Assembly: GCA_001275005.1 (NCBI GenBank)
Contig: JWZX01002357.1
Span: 1 to 10,089 of the forward strand
Source: Chrysochromulina tobinii
Lineage: Eukaryota > Haptophyta > Prymnesiales > Chrysochromulinaceae
Direction: 5' to 3'
DNA: 10,089 nt
Notes under the pieces: model-generated
Told to the model about the DNA's origin: nothing
The model's input: the letters and a program-made list of their open reading frames with translations, nothing else
Databases searched by the model: none
Shown: one piece after another, positions 7,201-10,089 of the stretch
Numbering within the stretch: the stretch's first letter is position 1
Layout of the letters: each line of letters opens with the position of its first letter
Translations under genes and position numbers: made by a program

Positions 7201-7923
7201 CTCCCATGCCGCCTCAGCCTCGGCGCGGGCCTTGGCGCGGAACTGCGCCTCGAGCTCGTCACGCTCCGCCACAATGGAGCGTGTAAACTGCAGCCGCTCC
7301 TCTCGCTTCGCCTCGGCGGCCTCCTGCGCCTGCTGGAAATTGGCGTTGCGCGCCTCGTCCTCATCCTTCTCTTTGGCGAGGCGTTCGGCCTCGGCGGCGG
7401 CTCGCTGCTGCTCGCGCAACTCCTCGAGGGCTTGCTTCCTCGCCGTCTGTGCCGCCAGACGCGCCTGCTCGCGCTGCTCCTCCTCCAGCTGTCTCGCTTC
7501 ACGCTTCTTCTCCTCCTCCCTGGCCTGCTCGATCAGGGCGAGCGTCTTAGCCTCGCGCCACGCGCGCATATCGGTCTCATACTGCGCCATCGCTTCCTCG
7601 TCGTCACGCATCACGGCGACCGGCGCTCTTACGTTCCTGCTCACCGGCTGCTCCGTCCGAAGCTCTGACACTTCAGACACTTCACCTGGAGGCGTTGGAG
7701 CTCCTTCGGCTTCTCGAGCCGTTCGGTTGCTCTCCATGGCCAGCTCGCGCTTCCGCGCGCTGTCCAGCCGCCGCTGTGCCATGCGCGATGCAAGCGACTC
7801 TTGGTCCTCGATCTTCAGTCTCATCCTGTTGCGAAAGGCCTCGTCCTTCATTGCACGCTGCGCCACTTCGGCCCCATCAGGCTTTGCGGCCGCCAAAGCC
7901 TCCGTCGCCTCGCCAGAAAGCAT
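4216..7923 (-). CDS. Long Ala/Glu/Arg-rich coiled-coil repeat protein
   Basis: The frame runs from ATG 7923 to TGA 4216-4218, 1235 residues. The frame stays open 84 bases further upstream to a GTG, but the first ATG (G at -3) is the credible eukaryotic start. Residues 1-70 are charged and helical; 71-105 a Pro-containing linker; about 108-1137 almost continuous helix rich in A, E, R, K and Q with no membrane segment or signal peptide; 1138-1235 a distinct C-terminal region with more hydrophobic residues and few heptads. Within the rod a hidden period of 36-37 residues is marked by (K/E)AA(W/F): W240, W276, W312, W349, W422 and again W758, F794, W830, F867, F904, W941, W1014. The composition resembles trichohyalin-like or cytoskeletal rods, but I recognise no family. 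A structural role in the cytosol, flagellar base or cortex is a guess. The Leu/Arg-rich frames on the opposite strand are composition shadows. Confidence 0.82.
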   Translation of the reverse strand: MLSGEATEALAAAKPDGAEVAQRAMKDEAFRNRMRLKIEDQESLASRMAQRRLDSARKRELAMESNRTAREAEGAPTPPGEVSEVSELRTEQPVSRNVRAPVAVMRDDEEAMAQYETDMRAWREAKTLALIEQAREEEKKREARQLEEEQREQARLAAQTARKQALEELREQQRAAAEAERLAKEKDEDEARNANFQQAQEAAEAKREERLQFTRSIVAERDELEAQFRAKARAEAEAAWEAARAAKTTRETIDRHAEARSEAERLERYAAQKAAWVASVEERIAKAIIDQHRAAQIDVEREQRFGEQKAAWQAANEERIQAVAALVQSRNELEAEARSAWRATQEAAWAEEQKAKAAREAINIEAEAAAEAERLMRQQEVLARLTAEAEARLTKLKEEMTLRDEREAEARAKMREMEAAAWGLELQMRTERERAHHEAQEALSQQWDGEKTAEREAAKLEQEARHAAAVAAAQSREAELKSSLEELQSLYTAKRQEYEKLVEVEYAQLLEELKLREKEEAQARDTSKEMAWAVFVQQHEQRKASVSEELEKAEAAEAARLERVAQQTAALAAEFQARADSQSRKLKLEEKVEAVARAQSAAAAAEGFRVSREENEAKWQQRKAAQEEAEILVLRKHEEALVALRVQEKKRADAALEAAQQRKLELDTSLQQLAKGQADTVAKWKDYVEGIYRQAVADREAKAKEEEQVRFANLAKAAEVVQQQRQQRLEQLQHEVRTRDELEAQFRAKARADALAAWEAARAAKTTRETIDRHAEARSEAERLERYAAQKAAFVAAAEERAAKEMIDQHRAAQIDVEREQRFGEQKAAWQAANEERIQAVAALVQSRNELEAEVRAKTEEAVKAAFTQQLEERVKAAAAAVQSRNELEAEARAKLHEAQKAAFTQQLEERVKAAAAAVQSRNELEAEARAKLHEAQQAAWAEELKAREARQVIDKGAQAEKDADLQRRQAEIMARSMAEAEMYREELRVERERKDQLEAEAREKLREAEAAAWEAELQMRVERERAGREAREQLSEQWSAVKEAERVVAHAKQQSRHEAARAETEQREKERKANFQQAQKLQGATFSEQLEARMKQAQASLEALALKEADAENKLASERREVETDEYLKRKQREHRLNGKSFGCPGMVELLKATFEDEVIALSEPVVAVAFRFIKEHELKAAKDIKRFKLTEAFSARLPGLDAAGAKRLSKTLEEMSEMKEAMRSAFFGQRGVR
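5113..5334 (-). repeat. Exact 111-base tandem duplication in the coiled-coil gene
   Basis: Bases 5113-5223 and 5224-5334 read as identical over all 111 positions, encoding two identical 37-residue units (about residues 864-937). The following unit to the right on the plus strand is related but clearly diverged. Lack of even silent differences points to a very recent duplication or to gene conversion. Confidence 0.85.
5361..5710 (-). repeat. Dispersed duplicate block, copy A
   Basis: It matches 6915-7264 at a constant offset of 1554 bases (518 codons) with no gaps. Bases 5361-5505 (145 bases) are identical to copy B, 5506-5542 differ at many sites, and 5573-5652 (80 bases) are identical again. 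It encodes about residues 739-855. Confidence 0.85.
6915..7264 (-). repeat. Dispersed duplicate block, copy B
   Basis: This is the partner of 5361-5710, encoding about residues 221-337, in the same orientation and reading frame. On both sides the match drops to weak protein-level similarity, although the W-spacing pattern shows that the whole 182-residue module is duplicated. Confidence 0.85.
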
Positions 7924-8211
7924 CGCGTGGTGTCGCTCGTTTTGCGGTCGTAGCTCACAGCACACTTGGGGATGGCCCGGTTCCGCGGAGAGGCAAGCAC
8001 CGCGCACCGGGGCGCAGGAACCAAAAAGTGACCGTTTCGGGCGCCGGTTACTCGCGGGTCGTTACATGTGCCGTTCCCGGAAATTTCCGTAAAAAGACAC
8101 TTTTTACCGGTACATGTACGAGCGTACGACTTATCGCGTCCAACCAAAGTCGGGATGTAAATTCCGCAACTTTTCTCAACAAAGAACGGAAAACGTGTGT
8201 GCTGAGTGGCG
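7924..8211. promoter_or_regulatory. Divergent promoter region with clustered dyads
   Basis: The 288 bases lie between two genes transcribed away from each other, so both promoters should be here. No clear TATA box is seen for either gene. Bases 8058-8122 hold three nested dyads: CGGAAATTTCCG at 8078-8089 (perfect), GTAAAAAG/CTTTTTAC around an ACA loop at 8089-8107 (perfect), and GTACATGTAC at 8110-8119 (perfect). Imperfect outer arms at 8059-8072 and 8108-8121 also face each other. The cluster could bind dimeric factors or be a remnant of a small palindromic element. Confidence 0.5.
8089..8107. repeat. Perfect 8-bp inverted repeat with 3-base loop
   Basis: GTAAAAAG, ACA, CTTTTTAC. It is the central dyad of the divergent promoter cluster, between the CGGAAATTTCCG palindrome and the GTACATGTAC palindrome. 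Confidence 0.85.
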
Positions 8212-9276
8212 ATGGGAGCCGATAATGCACCCCCGTCGTACGCCATGTTTCCTCATCCGCTGCAAGGAGGGCTCAACAACATGGTATCCAACGTCGCACA
8301 GCTCGTGCGCGATGTCTGTTATGATGCAACAGAAACACTCGTGTTGCCACGATTCACGACCGGCGCAAACTTCTTCATCTACCGTCCGCACGGAGACAGG
8401 TTCGACAACTCGAGCCACGCCTTCGGCGACATCTTCGACGTGGATCATTTTGCACGACACGTCGGTCGGATTACGGGTGGTTCACAATGCAAGGTGGTCG
8501 AGCATTTGCCCAAAGGAGCAACTTATCGGAAGCTCAGCGTGCATGCTGTCGGCAAGAGCAAGCCTCAAGCTAATGTGCACGGAAACCACACGATGCTTCC
8601 CAAACCCATGCCTGCGGTGCACTCCGCGCTAAAGCCTGGTAGAATTGTGGCTAAGCCGTTGGCCAACTCCATACGCACCATCGAAGGGCGCCTGGGAGCC
8701 AACTGGGCTGCAGTTCATCTGCGCATCGAAACCGACTGGATGTTCCTTGCCAACTACTGTCGCAAGCAGTTGAGGCCACGTCGCTGCTTCACGCCCACGG
8801 AGATAGCCATCATCACGAATCGATCACGTGTAGACGCACTTTCGAGTGGGACCCTGCTCTTGTATGCCGAGGACCTAATGAATAAGCGAAGCCCAAAGGT
8901 GCACTGGTCGGAATTTGGGTCGCGGACGACGAAGCTCCCTCTGAACAAGACGCTCACATACACGGTGCGCGCGGCTCTCGAGATGTTTGCCGCGGCGCAA
9001 GCGCCGGCTGGGTTTTACGGCAACTCCTACTCCACATTTTCCGGGGGCGTCGCCGCTATCCGATCAGCAACGAATTGTGCGGACTGCCGCAGCTATTGCT
9101 ATGATTGCGGCCGCCTGTTTAAGAAGGGGAACTCCATAGCCTATCCCACCATTCAGCTACCTCCTCCAAACGAGTCCAAGACAGATTTGCGCGTGGTTGA
9201 TCCGGACGGGTGCTTACACCCGCTTCGAGTCGATGGCGACGTTGGCTCGCTTGAAATCTGTGGGCGCGGGTGTTGA
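8212..9276 (+). CDS. Protein O-fucosyltransferase-like glycosyltransferase
   Basis: 354 residues from ATG 8212 (G at -3 and +4) to TGA 9274-9276. An in-frame TGA at 8203-8205 rules out a longer unspliced start. It carries the landmarks of GDP-fucose O-fucosyltransferases: GGLNN at 19-23 with LVLPRF after it; FGDIFDVDHF at 71-80; HLRIETDW at 169-176, whose Arg belongs to the conserved nucleotide-sugar-binding motif and whose DW followed by a Cys recalls POFUT1; and STFSGGVAAIR at 274-284. Such enzymes transfer fucose from GDP-fucose to Ser/Thr of folded domains in the ER or Golgi. The family usually has a signal peptide or membrane anchor, but none is seen before residue 19, so an upstream exon may be missing or the enzyme may be cytosolic. 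C289, C292, C296 and C299 form a tight C-x2-C-x3-C-x2-C cluster, with further Cys at 334, 350 and 354. Its transcription diverges from the coiled-coil gene. Confidence 0.78.
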   Translation: MGADNAPPSYAMFPHPLQGGLNNMVSNVAQLVRDVCYDATETLVLPRFTTGANFFIYRPHGDRFDNSSHAFGDIFDVDHFARHVGRITGGSQCKVVEHLPKGATYRKLSVHAVGKSKPQANVHGNHTMLPKPMPAVHSALKPGRIVAKPLANSIRTIEGRLGANWAAVHLRIETDWMFLANYCRKQLRPRRCFTPTEIAIITNRSRVDALSSGTLLLYAEDLMNKRSPKVHWSEFGSRTTKLPLNKTLTYTVRAALEMFAAAQAPAGFYGNSYSTFSGGVAAIRSATNCADCRSYCYDCGRLFKKGNSIAYPTIQLPPPNESKTDLRVVDPDGCLHPLRVDGDVGSLEICGRGC

Positions 9277-9334
9277 AACGGGGTCGAACCGAACGCCCAC
9301 AGCACGCAGCACGCCACGCCACGCTGCGCTACAG

Positions 9335-9365
9335 CCCACTCACTGCTGGTTCGATGCTGAGTGGG
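9335..9365 (+). other. Hairpin in 3' flank of the glycosyltransferase gene
   Basis: CCCACTCA (9335-9342) and TGAGTGGG (9358-9365) form a perfect 8-bp stem with a 15-base loop, 59 bases after the stop codon. It probably lies in the 3' untranslated region. No U-rich tract follows and the setting is eukaryotic, so I do not call it a bacterial-type terminator. Confidence 0.45.
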
Positions 9366-10077
9366 TGTCAGGTTGAGCAATGATCCATGCGAGCAGTCAC
9401 GAATGACAAGGCGAAAAGGTAAGGGAAAGAGCGAAGGTAACAGGGCAGGCGAGGATAATCTCCCCCGGCGGCGGCGTCCGGCGATACACGACTCATGAAC
9501 TTTACCTTACTCCGCATCTACAACATACATGTGGGGTACAGCCATCAGAGAGTAACGCGCCAAAGTGGAAGACGAGGTCTGCGAAAGTAGCGGAGCACCG
9601 CACTGTCGTTCACACGGTAGATGGGGGGCACCGGCGCCCCACTGGGCCCCGCGAAGCGACGTGGCGATCGGCGCCGTTCCTTTGCCGGGATCGCCGCTTC
9701 CTTATCGGGCGAGAGCCGGACGGCCAGCTGTCGGATGTGCGGCTACTCCCACGCATGAATTTCACACAATGATCGACACTTCACTCACACTTCACAGGAC
9801 TTCAGCGCCCGGTGCATCGGGAGCGCCATTGCGCATTGGCATTGCGTAGGTCTCCGATGCGCGGCTGGTGCGGTGCGGACGGATAGGACGCCGCAACACG
9901 CCATCGCGGGCCCGCAGGGAAGAGGGATCCCGCGAGCATCGGATGCATGTGCGCGGCGCGCGGATGTGATATACGATGCGTCGATGGAATCGTTCGTAAC
10001 CGGATACCGGAATCGCACGAAGCGAGACACGACGGTCGACGGTATGCGCACACACAGAGATCACACAGAGACACAGC

Positions 10078-10089
10078 ATGGAAAACACT
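10078..10089 (+). other. Possible start of a further rightward gene
   Basis: An ATG at 10078-10080 has A at -3 and G at +4, the best initiation context in the window, after an A/C-rich leader-like stretch with an 11-base direct repeat. Only four codons are inside the window, so the call rests on context alone. Confidence 0.15.

Larger units (their letters stand above)
9277..10089. other. Intergenic region right of the glycosyltransferase gene
   Basis: No supportable gene. It includes a hairpin at 9335-9365, a TACATGTG octamer at 9526-9533, a near-palindrome of 16 bases at 9625-9640 (one mismatched pair), perfect palindromes GCGGGCCCGC at 9906-9915 and GGGATCCC at 9924-9931, and an 11-base direct repeat (CACACAGAGA plus one base) at 10051-10071 just before a possible start codon. 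The short frames found here start with GTG, are Arg/Pro-rich and resemble nothing known to me. Confidence 0.55.

Noticed and set aside
4159-7668. Long Leu/Arg-rich open frames on the plus strand (4159-5784 and 5842-7668) opposite the coiled-coil gene
   Set aside because: They are mirror images of Ala/Glu-rich coding sequence in GC-rich DNA, with low-complexity Leu/Arg content and no domain; the minus frame is longer, continuous and periodic.
7924-8007. GTG start at 8007 for the coiled-coil gene, and GTG at 8206 for the glycosyltransferase
   Set aside because: Non-ATG starts are unlikely in a nuclear gene; good ATG codons lie just downstream at 7923 and 8212.
9292-9372. tRNA-like B-box (GGTTCGA at about 9349)
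   Set aside because: No A-box at the right distance, no acceptor stem or anticodon arm; the bases lie in the loop of the 9335-9365 hairpin.
9565-9849. 94-residue plus-strand frame
   Set aside because: Starts with GTG, has mixed Pro/Ala/Arg composition without motifs, and lies in an otherwise non-coding gap.
9792-10088. Minus-strand frame at the right edge with a signal-peptide-like start (LCLCVISVCA)
   Set aside because: The hydrophobic stretch is the antisense of a CA/GA-rich repeat, the rest is Arg-rich without pattern, and an ATG in good context lies on the other strand.
1-10089. Giant-virus origin of the window
   Set aside because: Wide gaps, microsatellites, a plastid presequence and cellular gene families fit an algal nuclear genome better, and no viral core gene is present; short repeat arrays alone do not decide it.

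Overview
The window looks like nuclear DNA of a GC-rich eukaryotic microalga, most likely one with a secondary red plastid (a haptophyte or a stramenopile such as a pelagophyte). The reasons are long intronless frames on both strands, no bacterial ribosome-binding sites or operon packing, intergenic gaps of about 280-810 bases with microsatellites, eukaryotic families, and one protein whose N-terminus reads as a signal peptide cut before a Phe and followed by an R/S/T-rich stretch, the bipartite plastid presequence of such algae. The exact lineage cannot be settled by eye.

Layout: (1) 2-625, plus strand, the 3' end of a gene for a two-domain VOC/glyoxalase-like protein, cut by the window edge. 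(2) 626-1025, a convergent intergenic gap with a hairpin. (3) 1026-3848, minus strand, a 940-residue protein with a plastid-type presequence, a short coiled coil, an acidic tract and 69 short repeats of 9-11 residues, about half with a Cys at the same position. (4) 3849-4215, a gap with a TATA box, a 13-base C run and a GT microsatellite. (5) 4216-7923, minus strand, a 1235-residue Ala/Glu/Arg-rich coiled-coil protein built on a hidden 36-37-residue period with a Trp/Phe anchor, a 182-residue module that occurs twice, and one exact 111-base tandem duplication. (6) 7924-8211, a divergent promoter region full of dyads. (7) 8212-9276, plus strand, a protein O-fucosyltransferase-like glycosyltransferase. 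(8) 9277-10089, no supportable gene apart from a possible start codon at the right edge.

Nothing shows that the four genes form one pathway; this is ordinary eukaryotic gene order. The most unusual content is the pair of co-oriented repeat proteins. The first (3) is an apparently plastid-directed cysteine-ladder solenoid with a readable repeat grammar. The second (5) is a long helical rod whose growth by duplication can be reconstructed from the sequence. I do not recognise a named family for either.
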